Source: Flavipsychrobacter stenotrophus
GTDB lineage: Bacteria; Bacteroidota; Bacteroidia; Chitinophagales; Chitinophagaceae
Direction: 5' to 3'
Length of the DNA stretch: 64,000 nt
Assembly (NCBI RefSeq): GCF_002954265.1
Contig: NZ_PPSL01000004.1
Span: forward strand, 62,001 to 126,000
Under the pieces are notes generated by a model that saw nothing but the letters and a program-made list of their open reading frames with translations, was not told where the DNA came from and did not search any database. The position numbers and the translations under genes were made by a program. Below are positions 1 through 8,573 of this stretch, piece by piece; positions within the stretch are counted from its first letter, which is position 1, and each line of letters opens with the position of its first letter.

Positions 1-3000
1 ACATTGCTGTAGCTATTATAGATGCTACTACAGGAGTTGTAAGTGCAATTGCTGCCGGTATCTCTGTTATTTCTTATAATTATACAGGTTTATGTGGGTC
101 GGGATCTGACACCATGTTGATCACCGTAAATGCTTTGCCTGATGCAGGCGCTATAACTGGATTGGACAGTGTTTGTGCTAATGCGACAATTGCATTGTCT
201 ACAACCGGCACTGGTGGTGTATGGTCTACAACTGATGCTGCGGTAGCTACAGTTGATGGTTCAGGCACGGTAACTGGTGTTGGTGCAGGGGATGCAACAA
301 TATCGTATACCGCAACGTCTGCGTCTTGTGGTACTATGGCCGCTACACATCTTGTAACTGTTAACTCGCTACCTGATGCAGGTACGCTCAGCGGAGCAGA
401 TACCATTTGTTCCGGTACATCGACAATGATCGTGAGCACGGTGCCGGGTGGCGCATGGACCATTACAGGCTTGAGTGCTACGATCGACGCTTCCGGAAAT
501 GTTACAGGTAATTCTGCGGGTGATAATATAGTAGTGTATATCTCTTCTACATTCAGTTGCGGTCAGGATACTTCATGGCACCCAATATATGTAAAAGCTG
601 CCCCGGATGCAGGTACTATCACAGGCCCTTCGTCAATGTGTGTGGGTAGTACTGCGACATTATCTTCCGATATGCCGGGTGGCGTGTACAGCAGCTTTAA
701 CACATCTGTTGTTTCGTCAGATGCAGCAGGTAACTTAACTGCACTATCTGCTGATACGGTTACTATATTATATACAGTTAACTCTCCTAGCTGTGGTTCT
801 GCATCTGCAGGTCACTTTATTACAGTTACGCCATTGCCTGATGCAGGGTCGATCACAGGATCTGATAGCGTTTGTGTCAACGGATCAGTACTATTAGCAA
901 CGACAACAACAGGCGGAACATGGAGCACAAGTGATGCAACGGTGGCTACAGTTGATGGAGCGGGTAATGTAACAGGTTTGATAGCAGGAAGTGCAATGAT
1001 CGTTTATACTTCTACTGCGTCTTGTGGTACAGACACGGCCAGTCATTTGATAATCGTAAATCCATTGCCTGATGCAGGTGCCATAACCGGTGCAGATAGC
1101 ATTTGCTTTGGTGACGTTACAACACTTACAAATACGACAAGTGGTGGTACATGGAGTAGTGCAGATGCAAATGTAGCCGTGGATGCTACGACTGGTGAAG
1201 TTACCGCTATCCTTTCAGGTACTGCTACAATAACTTATACAGCTGCGACATTCAGCTGCGGCTCTGCAACTACAACCCATACGTTGGTTGTGAAATCTCT
1301 ACCTGATGCAGGTACAATTTCGGGCTTGGATAGTGTTTGTGCAGGTGCAGTTGTGACATTATCTAATACTGCAAGTGGTGGTGTTTGGACCAGCGATGAC
1401 AATGCTATAGCTACTGTTGATATAACTGGCGCAGTAAGCGGTGTTGCAGCGGGTACAACAACTATTACTTACACTTCTTACGTGTTTGGATGTACGAATG
1501 CAAGAACGGTATTTGGCATTACAGTTAATGCTGCGTCAGATGCAGGTGCTATATCCGGTGCAGATAGTATTTGCTTCGGTGATGCAACTACGCTTACTAA
1601 TACCGTAAGCGGTGGTACATGGAGTAGTACTGATGTTAATGTTGCAGTTGATGCTGCAACAGGCGAAGTAACGGGTATGATATCGGGAACTGCTACTATT
1701 ACTTATACAGCAACTACTTTCAGTTGCGGATCTGCAACTGCTACTCATACATTGGTTGTGAAAACGCTGCCAGATGCAGGGACAATATCCGGTTTGGACA
1801 GCATTTGTGCAGGTGCTGTTGTTACTTTGTCTAACACAGCAAGTGGTGGTGTATGGAGTAGCAATGACAATGCTATAGCTACTGTTGATGCAACAGGTAA
1901 TGTAAGCGGTGTTGCAGCTGGTACAACAACTATTTCTTATACCTCTTCAATATTTGGTTGCACTTCTGCAACATCAACCCATGATGTTACTGTTAATGCT
2001 CTACCTGATGCGGGCACTATAAGCGGTGCTGACAGTATTTGTTTTGGCGATGCAACTACGTTGACCAACACGGCTAGCGGCGGTACATGGAGTAGCGCAG
2101 ATGCAAATGTGGCTGTTGATGCCGCCACAGGGGAAGTGACCGGCATGCTTTCGGGTACAGCTACTATTACTTATACAGCGAATACCTTCAGCTGCGGATC
2201 TGCAACAGCTACTCATACATTAGTTGTGAAATCTCTACCTGATGCGGGAACAATATCCGGATTGGATAGCGTTTGTGCAGGAGCTGTTGTTACATTGTCT
2301 AATACAGCAAGTGGCGGTGTATGGAGCAGCAACGACAATGCGATAGCAACCGTTGATGCAACTGGTAATGTTAGCGGTGTTTCAGCCGGTACAACAACAA
2401 TTTCTTATACTTCTTCAATATTTGGTTGTTCATCGGCAACATCTACTTATGATGTTACTGTAAATCCACTACCTGATGCAGGTACGATAAGCGGTGCAGC
2501 TAACGTGTGTTTTGGTTTGACCACTACTTTGACCAACACTGCAAGTACCGGCACCTGGAGCAGTTCCGATAACGCAATAGCTACCGTTGATGCTTCTGGT
2601 ATTGTAACAAGTGTTGCAACAGGTACAGCAACTATTTCTTATACGGCAAATACATTCAGTTGCGGTTCGTTATCTGCGACACATACGATAATAGTTGATT
2701 CTCTGCCAGATCCGGGTACGATAACAGGATTTGATACAGTCGCAATTGGTACAGATATAACACTTACTGCTACAGTAGGCGGTGGAATATGGACAAGCAG
2801 TGATCCTGCTGCAACAGTTGTCGGCGGTGTGGTTACAGGAGTGAGTGTTGGTAATGCAACTATTAGTTATACTGTAACAAATAGCTGCGGTACAACATTC
2901 GCAACAAAAGATATAGTTATAGATGGCTGTCCTTTGCCGGATACAGGAATTATTTCTTCAGTTGCTTCGTCAACATGCGCCGGGTCAACCATCACTCTGA

Positions 3001-6000
3001 CAACAACTGTAGCCGGTGGCAACTGGATTACAAGTGATGCCTCAGTAGCAACAGTTGACGTAGCAACCGGAATTGTATCCGGAGTAGCTGCAGGTAATGT
3101 GATCGTATCTTATACAACAACAAATACCTGTGGTTCATCTATAGATACAATAATGCTGGCCATTGATGCATTGCCAGATGCAGGTACAATAAGCGGCCTG
3201 GACAGCGTTTGTGCTGCTGCTTCTATTACACTCACTAACACCGTAACAGGTGGTACATGGAGCAGTGCTGATGCCAATGTTACTGTTGATGCAGTAACAG
3301 GTGCAGTAACTGGCGTTACCGCTGGAACGGCTACAATAACATACACAGCTGCAACATTCAGCTGTGCTAGTGCTACAGCTACTCATACAGTAACTGTAAA
3401 TGCGCTGCCTGATGCAGGTGCAATAAGCGGCCTGGACAGCGTTTGTGCTGCTGCTTCTATTACACTCACTAACACCGTAACAGGTGGTACATGGAGTAGT
3501 GCTGATGCCAATGTTACTGTTGATGCGGCAACCGGTGCAATAACTGGTGTTAGCGCAGGTACTGCAACAATAACTTACACAGCAACAACATTCAGTTGTG
3601 GTAGTGCAACCGCTACTCATACAGTAACAGTGAACGCGTTGCCTGATGCTGGTACAATAAGCGGTCTGGATAGCGTTTGTGCTGCGGCTTCTATAACACT
3701 CACCAACACTGTAACGGGTGGCACATGGAGCAGTGCTGATGCAAATGTTACTGTTGATGCAGTAACCGGTGCAATAACCGGTATTTCTGCAGGTACCGCA
3801 ACAATAACTTACACAGCGGCAACATTCAGCTGTGGTAATGCAACAGCTACTCATTCAGTAACCGTAAATGCGCTGCCTGATGCAGGAACAATAAGCGGCC
3901 TGGACAGCGTTTGTGCTGCTGCTTCTATTACACTCACTAACACCGTAACAGGTGGTACATGGAGTAGTGCTGATGCCAATGTTACTGTTGATGCGGTAAC
4001 AGGCGCAGTAACGGGAGTTAGTGCAGGTACAACTACAATAACTTACACTGCTGCTACATTCAGTTGTGGTAGTGCAACAGCTACTCATTCAGTAACCGTA
4101 AATGCGCTGCCTGATGCAGGAACAATAAGCGGCCTGGATAGCGTTTGTGCTGCTGCTTCAATTACACTCACTAACACCGTAACAGGCGGTACATGGAGCA
4201 GTGCTGATGCTAATGTTACTGTTGATGCTTTAACAGGTGCAGTAACCGGCGTTAGCTCAGGTACAGCAACAATATCTTACACAGCTGCTACGTTCAGCTG
4301 CGGTAGTGCTACAGCTACTCATGCAGTAACTGTAAATGCCCTGCCTGATGCTGGTACAATAAGCGGCCTGGATAGCGTTTGTGCTGCAGCTTCGATTACA
4401 CTCACCAACACCGTAACAGGTGGTACATGGAGTAGTGCTGATGCCAATGTTACTGTTGATGCGGTAACAGGCGCAGTAACGGGAGTTAGTGCAGGCACAG
4501 CTACAATAACATACACTGCTTCTACATTCAGTTGTGGTAGTGCTACAGCCAATCATACAGTAACTGTGAATGCATTGCCTGATGCGGGTACAATAAGCGG
4601 CCTTGACAGCGTTTGTGCTGCGGCTTCGATTACACTCACCAACACCGTAACAGGTGGTACATGGAGTAGTGCTGATGCTAATGTTACTGTTGATGCTGTA
4701 ACAGGTGCAGTGACCGGTGTTAGCGCAGGTACGGCAACAATAACTTACACAGCAACAACATTCAGCTGTGGTAGTGCAACAGCTACTCATTCGGTAACTG
4801 TAAACGTGTTGCCTGATGCAGGTACAATAAGCGGTCTGGACAGCGTTTGTGCTGCAGCTTCTATAACACTCACTAACACTGTAACGGGTGGTGCGTGGAG
4901 CAGTGCTGATGCCAATGTTACTGTTGATGCAGTAACGGGAGCAGTAACTGGTGTTAGCGCAGGTACTGCGACTATAACTTACACAGCAACAACATTCAGC
5001 TGTGGTAGTGCAACAGCTACTCATTCAGTAACTGTAAATGCACTGCCTGATGCAGGAACAATTACCGGCACTGATAGTGTATGTGTAGCTTCTGCAATTA
5101 CTTTAACTAATACAGTAACAGGCGGTGCATGGTCAAGCTCTGATAACTCAGTTGCAACAATCGATGCTGCGGGAGTAGTTAGCGGTGTTGCGGCAGGTAC
5201 TGTAACAATAACATACACAGCAACAACATTTAGTTGTGGTAGTGCCACAGCTACTCATACAGTAACAGTGAACGCATTGCCTGGAGTTCCGGCAATTACG
5301 GGCATCACAGCGGTTTGTGAAGGTGTATCAACTACACTAAGCAATACTACAACAGGTGGTGTATGGAGCAGCACTAATACTACGGTAGCGAGTGTGAACG
5401 CTTCAGGTGTTGTTACTGCAGGTGTGGCGGGTTCTGCTACCATACTGTATACAGTAACCAGCATTTCAGGTTGCACCACTATACAGGGTACAACATTTAC
5501 TGTTAATCCGCTTCCGGTATTGTCGCCGATCACAGGTGCTATAGCAGTTGCGTCTTTGTCCAGCATCACGCTGACAGACACTGCTGCTGGTGGCATATGG
5601 ACAAGCAGTGATCCTACACGTGCTGTAATTAATGCTACAACAGGTGTTGTAACCGGTGTCGCCATCGGTACCACTACTATCACTTACACTAAGACAAGTG
5701 GCTTCGGTTGTACTTCTTTCGTTACTTACAATCTTATCGTAGCGGGTTCACTTACTTCAACAACGATTTTGCCGTTCGGTTCTGCAACGCTTTGTCATGG
5801 CAACGATGTGAATCTTGTCACAGTAACAGCAGGTGGTGTAACTGATCAGACTTTCCAATGGTACATTGATGGTATTGCAATACCTGGTGCTACCAACCAG
5901 AGTTATATCACTGATACATTCGGATTCTTTAATGTGGTAATAACCAACCTTGCAGGCAGTCATACAGTAACCGGTGTTACTGTGGTATTGCCGCCTACTC

Positions 6001-6449
6001 CGGTTATTCATCTTACAGGTGCCAACATACTGTACACGGGTTCATTCGCTACTTATCAGTGGTACCTGAATGGTGTGGCTATTACAGGTGCTAACACCAG
6101 TATCTATAACGAAACCGCACCGGGTGCTTACACAGTTGTTGTATCTGATGGTAATGGTTGTACCGATACTGCTGATGCTTATTATATATGGCCGGCCGGT
6201 GTACAGAATGCAGGTGGTAGCGGTATCAGTGTTAAGTTGTTCCCTAACCCTGCAACTTCAGTTATCTACATACAATCATCTGTAAAGGTGAATATAGCTG
6301 TATTGACCGCTGATGGTAAGAAGGTGATTGAAAGCAATGATGCTACTTCAATTGACATCAACAACTTGGCAAATGGTATGTATATGATCATGGTTTACGA
6401 CCAGGATAATATGTTGCTGAAGGTGGATAGAATAATGAAGGTCGACTAA
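1..6449 (+). CDS. Giant T9SS-exported Ig-repeat surface protein, 5' end outside window
   Basis: The reading frame is open from base 3, so the gene begins upstream of the window; at least 2,148 residues are visible. The protein is a chain of about 24 complete Ig-like modules of about 78 residues (Big_2-like), each with a leading LPDAG motif, a single conserved Cys in 'DSVC' and another in 'FSCGSA'. These are followed by two Ig-like units with 'FQWYIDG' and 'YQWYLNG' motifs. The last ~75 residues (ISVKLFPNPATS ... VDRIMKVD) match a type A T9SS C-terminal sorting domain, so the protein should cross the outer membrane through T9SS and be attached to or released from the surface. Spaced Cys pairs may form intradomain disulphides. 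A long repeat stalk suggests an adhesin, but no ligand-binding domain is visible and the N-terminus is missing. A strong terminator follows. Confidence 0.9.
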   Translation, partial: IAVAIIDATTGVVSAIAAGISVISYNYTGLCGSGSDTMLITVNALPDAGAITGLDSVCANATIALSTTGTGGVWSTTDAAVATVDGSGTVTGVGAGDATISYTATSASCGTMAATHLVTVNSLPDAGTLSGADTICSGTSTMIVSTVPGGAWTITGLSATIDASGNVTGNSAGDNIVVYISSTFSCGQDTSWHPIYVKAAPDAGTITGPSSMCVGSTATLSSDMPGGVYSSFNTSVVSSDAAGNLTALSADTVTILYTVNSPSCGSASAGHFITVTPLPDAGSITGSDSVCVNGSVLLATTTTGGTWSTSDATVATVDGAGNVTGLIAGSAMIVYTSTASCGTDTASHLIIVNPLPDAGAITGADSICFGDVTTLTNTTSGGTWSSADANVAVDATTGEVTAILSGTATITYTAATFSCGSATTTHTLVVKSLPDAGTISGLDSVCAGAVVTLSNTASGGVWTSDDNAIATVDITGAVSGVAAGTTTITYTSYVFGCTNARTVFGITVNAASDAGAISGADSICFGDATTLTNTVSGGTWSSTDVNVAVDAATGEVTGMISGTATITYTATTFSCGSATATHTLVVKTLPDAGTISGLDSICAGAVVTLSNTASGGVWSSNDNAIATVDATGNVSGVAAGTTTISYTSSIFGCTSATSTHDVTVNALPDAGTISGADSICFGDATTLTNTASGGTWSSADANVAVDAATGEVTGMLSGTATITYTANTFSCGSATATHTLVVKSLPDAGTISGLDSVCAGAVVTLSNTASGGVWSSNDNAIATVDATGNVSGVSAGTTTISYTSSIFGCSSATSTYDVTVNPLPDAGTISGAANVCFGLTTTLTNTASTGTWSSSDNAIATVDASGIVTSVATGTATISYTANTFSCGSLSATHTIIVDSLPDPGTITGFDTVAIGTDITLTATVGGGIWTSSDPAATVVGGVVTGVSVGNATISYTVTNSCGTTFATKDIVIDGCPLPDTGIISSVASSTCAGSTITLTTTVAGGNWITSDASVATVDVATGIVSGVAAGNVIVSYTTTNTCGSSIDTIMLAIDALPDAGTISGLDSVCAAASITLTNTVTGGTWSSADANVTVDAVTGAVTGVTAGTATITYTAATFSCASATATHTVTVNALPDAGAISGLDSVCAAASITLTNTVTGGTWSSADANVTVDAATGAITGVSAGTATITYTATTFSCGSATATHTVTVNALPDAGTISGLDSVCAAASITLTNTVTGGTWSSADANVTVDAVTGAITGISAGTATITYTAATFSCGNATATHSVTVNALPDAGTISGLDSVCAAASITLTNTVTGGTWSSADANVTVDAVTGAVTGVSAGTTTITYTAATFSCGSATATHSVTVNALPDAGTISGLDSVCAAASITLTNTVTGGTWSSADANVTVDALTGAVTGVSSGTATISYTAATFSCGSATATHAVTVNALPDAGTISGLDSVCAAASITLTNTVTGGTWSSADANVTVDAVTGAVTGVSAGTATITYTASTFSCGSATANHTVTVNALPDAGTISGLDSVCAAASITLTNTVTGGTWSSADANVTVDAVTGAVTGVSAGTATITYTATTFSCGSATATHSVTVNVLPDAGTISGLDSVCAAASITLTNTVTGGAWSSADANVTVDAVTGAVTGVSAGTATITYTATTFSCGSATATHSVTVNALPDAGTITGTDSVCVASAITLTNTVTGGAWSSSDNSVATIDAAGVVSGVAAGTVTITYTATTFSCGSATATHTVTVNALPGVPAITGITAVCEGVSTTLSNTTTGGVWSSTNTTVASVNASGVVTAGVAGSATILYTVTSISGCTTIQGTTFTVNPLPVLSPITGAIAVASLSSITLTDTAAGGIWTSSDPTRAVINATTGVVTGVAIGTTTITYTKTSGFGCTSFVTYNLIVAGSLTSTTILPFGSATLCHGNDVNLVTVTAGGVTDQTFQWYIDGIAIPGATNQSYITDTFGFFNVVITNLAGSHTVTGVTVVLPPTPVIHLTGANILYTGSFATYQWYLNGVAITGANTSIYNETAPGAYTVVVSDGNGCTDTADAYYIWPAGVQNAGGSGISVKLFPNPATSVIYIQSSVKVNIAVLTADGKKVIESNDATSIDINNLANGMYMIMVYDQDNMLLKVDRIMKVD
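1065..2702 (+). repeat. Seven 234-bp Ig-module repeats, the first six as alternating A/B dimers
   Basis: Within the giant gene, modules start exactly 234 bp apart at 1065, 1299, 1533, 1767, 2001, 2235 and 2469. Modules at 1065, 1533 and 2001 share one sequence type (DSICFGD, ending LVVK). Those at 1299, 1767 and 2235 share another (AGAVVTLSN, ending mostly VTVN). The duplicated unit therefore looks like a 468-bp dimer present three times, followed by a more diverged module. Confidence 0.85.
3171..5042 (+). repeat. Eight nearly identical 234-bp tandem repeats (Ig modules)
   Basis: Units begin at 3171, 3405, 3639, 3873, 4107, 4341, 4575 and 4809, each 234 bp and 78 codons, differing at only a few positions, many synonymous. 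The stretch 3421-3528 is identical to 3889-3996 over 108 bp. A diverged ninth unit begins at 5043. The repeat length is a multiple of three, so gain or loss of units keeps the frame. Confidence 0.92.
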
Positions 6450-6474
6450 GAAAGGTCACTATCAATAGGTCTAG

Positions 6475-6511
6475 AAATAAGGCTGGCTCAGTTTTTGAGC
6501 CAGCCTTATTT
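6475..6511 (+). terminator. Strong intrinsic terminator after the giant surface gene
   Basis: A perfect 16-bp stem (6475-6490 with 6496-6511) with a five-base loop GTTTT. The stem's A/T ends give a T-rich tail in both directions. Confidence 0.88.
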
Positions 6512-6513
6512 CA

Positions 6514-6521
6514 TAAATTTG
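6514..6521 (+). promoter_or_regulatory. -7 element TAAATTTG for the DUF486 gene
   Basis: Exact match to the Bacteroidota -7 consensus TAnnTTTG, 35 bases before the ATG at 6557. A TTTG at 6494-6497 lies 16 bases upstream, closer than the usual 19-21, inside the preceding terminator. Confidence 0.6.
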
Positions 6522-6556
6522 CAAACACTAAATGCCCAGTTGGGGAGACGTTTTAT

Positions 6557-6928
6557 ATGAAAGGTTGGAAAACGATCGCACTACTTGTTGTTTCTAATAT
6601 CTTTATGACATTTGCCTGGTATGGTCACCTCAAGTTCAAGCAATATGAATGGGGCAAGAACCTCGGATTATTCTCTATAATCCTTATCAGCTGGGGGATG
6701 GCCTTCTTTGAATACGTGTTCCAGGTACCGGCCAATGAAGGTGGATTTAAGGATAACGGTGGCTCATTTAACCTGGTTGAATTAAAGACCATTCAAGAGG
6801 CTATTACGCTAATGGTCTTTATGATATTCACCCTTGTGTTCTTTAAAGAGCAGAAATTGCAGTGGAATCATTTACTGGGTTTTGGGTTAATTGTTGCAGC
6901 CGTATATGTGATCTTTAAGAAATGGTAG
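6557..6928 (+). CDS. DMT-like small membrane protein, DUF486 family
   Basis: A 123-residue inner-membrane protein with four predicted hydrophobic helices (about 7-25, 37-57, 80-96 and 104-120). Sequence features such as MTFAWYGHLK near the N-terminus and FFKEQKLQWNHLLGFGLI near the C-terminus fit DUF486, a family related to small drug/metabolite transporters. The length is normal for the family. The gene is flanked by terminators on both sides, so it is probably transcribed alone. The substrate is unknown. Confidence 0.85.
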   Translation: MKGWKTIALLVVSNIFMTFAWYGHLKFKQYEWGKNLGLFSIILISWGMAFFEYVFQVPANEGGFKDNGGSFNLVELKTIQEAITLMVFMIFTLVFFKEQKLQWNHLLGFGLIVAAVYVIFKKW

Positions 6929-6958
6929 GTGAAAAAGTGAAAATTTAAAACTAAAAAG

Positions 6959-6992
6959 TAAAAAGCCACACTGCTTTGCTATGTGGCTTTTT
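6959..6992. terminator. Bidirectional terminator between the DUF486 gene and rlmD
   Basis: AAAAAGCCACA pairs with TGTGGCTTTTT around an 11-base loop. A-rich and T-rich flanks allow it to work on both strands, ending the plus-strand DUF486 transcript and the minus-strand rlmD transcript. Confidence 0.8.
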
Positions 6993-7004
6993 ATCTCCGA
7001 TATA

Positions 7005-7036
7005 GATTTGACAACTTTTTTAAAAGTTGTCAAATC
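7005..7036. terminator. Second inverted repeat just past the rlmD stop
   Basis: A perfect 14-bp stem (7005-7018 with 7023-7036) and a four-base loop, four bases beyond the rlmD stop codon. It is A/T-rich and lacks a clear U tract; it may act with the neighbouring terminator or protect the 3' end. Confidence 0.55.
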
Positions 7037-7040
7037 TTAA

Positions 7041-8534
7041 CTAACCTTCGTTTTCTTCTTCGTCAGCAACTTCTACCTCTTCCGCCTTCATCCTTTTGCT
7101 CAAAGGCAAATCACCTTCAGCACGTAATTCCAGCAATGCAACATTCTCAATATGATGAGTGTGCGGGAACATGTCTACCGGTTGCAGGCGGGTAATGCGG
7201 TATGCACTGTCCAGCAGTTGCAGGTCGCGGGCCTGGGTAGCAGGGTTGCAACTTACATATACCACCTTAGGAGCGCGCATCTTCAATATCTGCTGCACCA
7301 GCTTCTCATGCATACCTGCACGTGGCGGATCGGTGATGATGACATCGGGTTTGCCATGTTCTGCGAAGAAGGCATCGGTGCAGATATCTGATACGTCACC
7401 TGCATAGAATTGACAATGCTCCAATCCGTTGAGCGCCGCATTTTCGTAGGCATCCTTTACTGCATCAGCTACGGCTTCTATGCCTATCACTTTCTTAGCA
7501 CCTTTCGAACAGAATATACCTATGCTGCCCGTTCCACAATAAAGGTCATACAATACTTCATTGCCAGTCAACCCCGCAAATTCGCGGGTAATTCGGTACA
7601 ATGCTTCGGCCTGGTAAGTGTTGGTCTGGAAAAAAGATTTAGGCGAGATCTTGAACCTGAAATCTTCCAGCTTTTCTTCTATCCATGGTTTGCCGCTATA
7701 GCACACTACTTCCTGGTCATAGATAGTATCATTCATCTTGCCATTGATAGTGTAATGTAGCGATGTAATGCCCGGTATATTGGCCAGCATATGGTCAAGG
7801 ATCGCTATGCGCTGTTCCTTGTCCTCATTATTTATGACCAGGTTTACCAATACTTCATTGGTGGTTGTTACGCGAATGATCACATTGCGCAACCAGCCCT
7901 TATGGCCTTTTATGTCGTAATAAGACAGGTTGTGGGCTTTAGAATAGTTGCGCAACACATTCAGCAGAATGTTTGTTGGCTCATGCTGCAGGTAGCAGGT
8001 ATGCACCTCAACTACCTTATCGAACAATCCCGGCGCATGAAAACCCAAGGCAGGTTCCGGTGCAAATTCTTCTGTTCTTTCACCTATCTCTTCAAATGTT
8101 CGGTAGCGCTTCGATGAGAAGGTAAACTCCAGTTTATTGCGGTAGTAGCGTTCATGAGGACTACCTACAATTAGTTGTATCTCCGGCAGTTCCACCTGTC
8201 CAATACGTGTGAGCTGATCTTCTACTTGCTGTTGCTTATACTTAAGTTGCTGAGCGTAGGGGAGCATCTGCCATTTGCAGCCGCCACATACGCCAAAATG
8301 CTGGCAAAAAGGCTCTACGCGCAATTCAGATGGTTTTACCAACTTGGTCATACGCCCCTGAGCCCAGCTCTTCTTGTCCTTGGTAACTATGGCATTGATC
8401 ACATCTCCGGGTACCACGTTTTCTACAAATAGTACCTTACCGTCATCAAGGTGTGCTATACTTTTTCCTTCAGCCGCATATGCGTCGATGGTTATATTCT
8501 CTAATGGCGGTGTTCTTTTCTTATTACGAGACAA
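7041..8534 (-). CDS. rlmD: 23S rRNA (uracil-5-)-methyltransferase RlmD, TrmA/RumA family
   Basis: A 497-residue SAM-dependent RNA m5U methyltransferase. An N-terminal TRAM domain (about 10-70) is followed by the iron-sulphur cysteines C77, C83, C86 and C180 (FCQHFGVCGGC and VHTCYLQ). The Rossmann methyltransferase domain contains LYDLYCGTGSIG, and the catalytic cysteine lies in YVSCNPATQARDL. This cysteine pattern is that of RlmD/RumA, but Bacteroidota homologues may modify U747, U1939 or both, so the exact target is inferred. The acidic tail (EEVEVADEEENEG) is an addition to the core fold. It lies 39 bp downstream of the GH92 gene on the same strand and may be co-transcribed. Confidence 0.88.
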   Translation of the reverse strand: MSRNKKRTPPLENITIDAYAAEGKSIAHLDDGKVLFVENVVPGDVINAIVTKDKKSWAQGRMTKLVKPSELRVEPFCQHFGVCGGCKWQMLPYAQQLKYKQQQVEDQLTRIGQVELPEIQLIVGSPHERYYRNKLEFTFSSKRYRTFEEIGERTEEFAPEPALGFHAPGLFDKVVEVHTCYLQHEPTNILLNVLRNYSKAHNLSYYDIKGHKGWLRNVIIRVTTTNEVLVNLVINNEDKEQRIAILDHMLANIPGITSLHYTINGKMNDTIYDQEVVCYSGKPWIEEKLEDFRFKISPKSFFQTNTYQAEALYRITREFAGLTGNEVLYDLYCGTGSIGIFCSKGAKKVIGIEAVADAVKDAYENAALNGLEHCQFYAGDVSDICTDAFFAEHGKPDVIITDPPRAGMHEKLVQQILKMRAPKVVYVSCNPATQARDLQLLDSAYRITRLQPVDMFPHTHHIENVALLELRAEGDLPLSKRMKAEEVEVADEEENEG

Positions 8535-8573
8535 ATGTTTGTTTATTTATTTTGAGATGCGAAATTAGTTTAA

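Noticed and set aside
3135-5024. Long antisense ORFs rich in Cys, Ser and Thr (minus strand)
   Set aside because: They are mirror frames of the Ig-repeat array; composition is extreme and repetitive, and they have no promoter or family match.
3171-5042. Regular tandem repeats as a CRISPR array
   Set aside because: The unit is 234 bp, in frame and coding for Ig modules; there are no spacers or cas genes.
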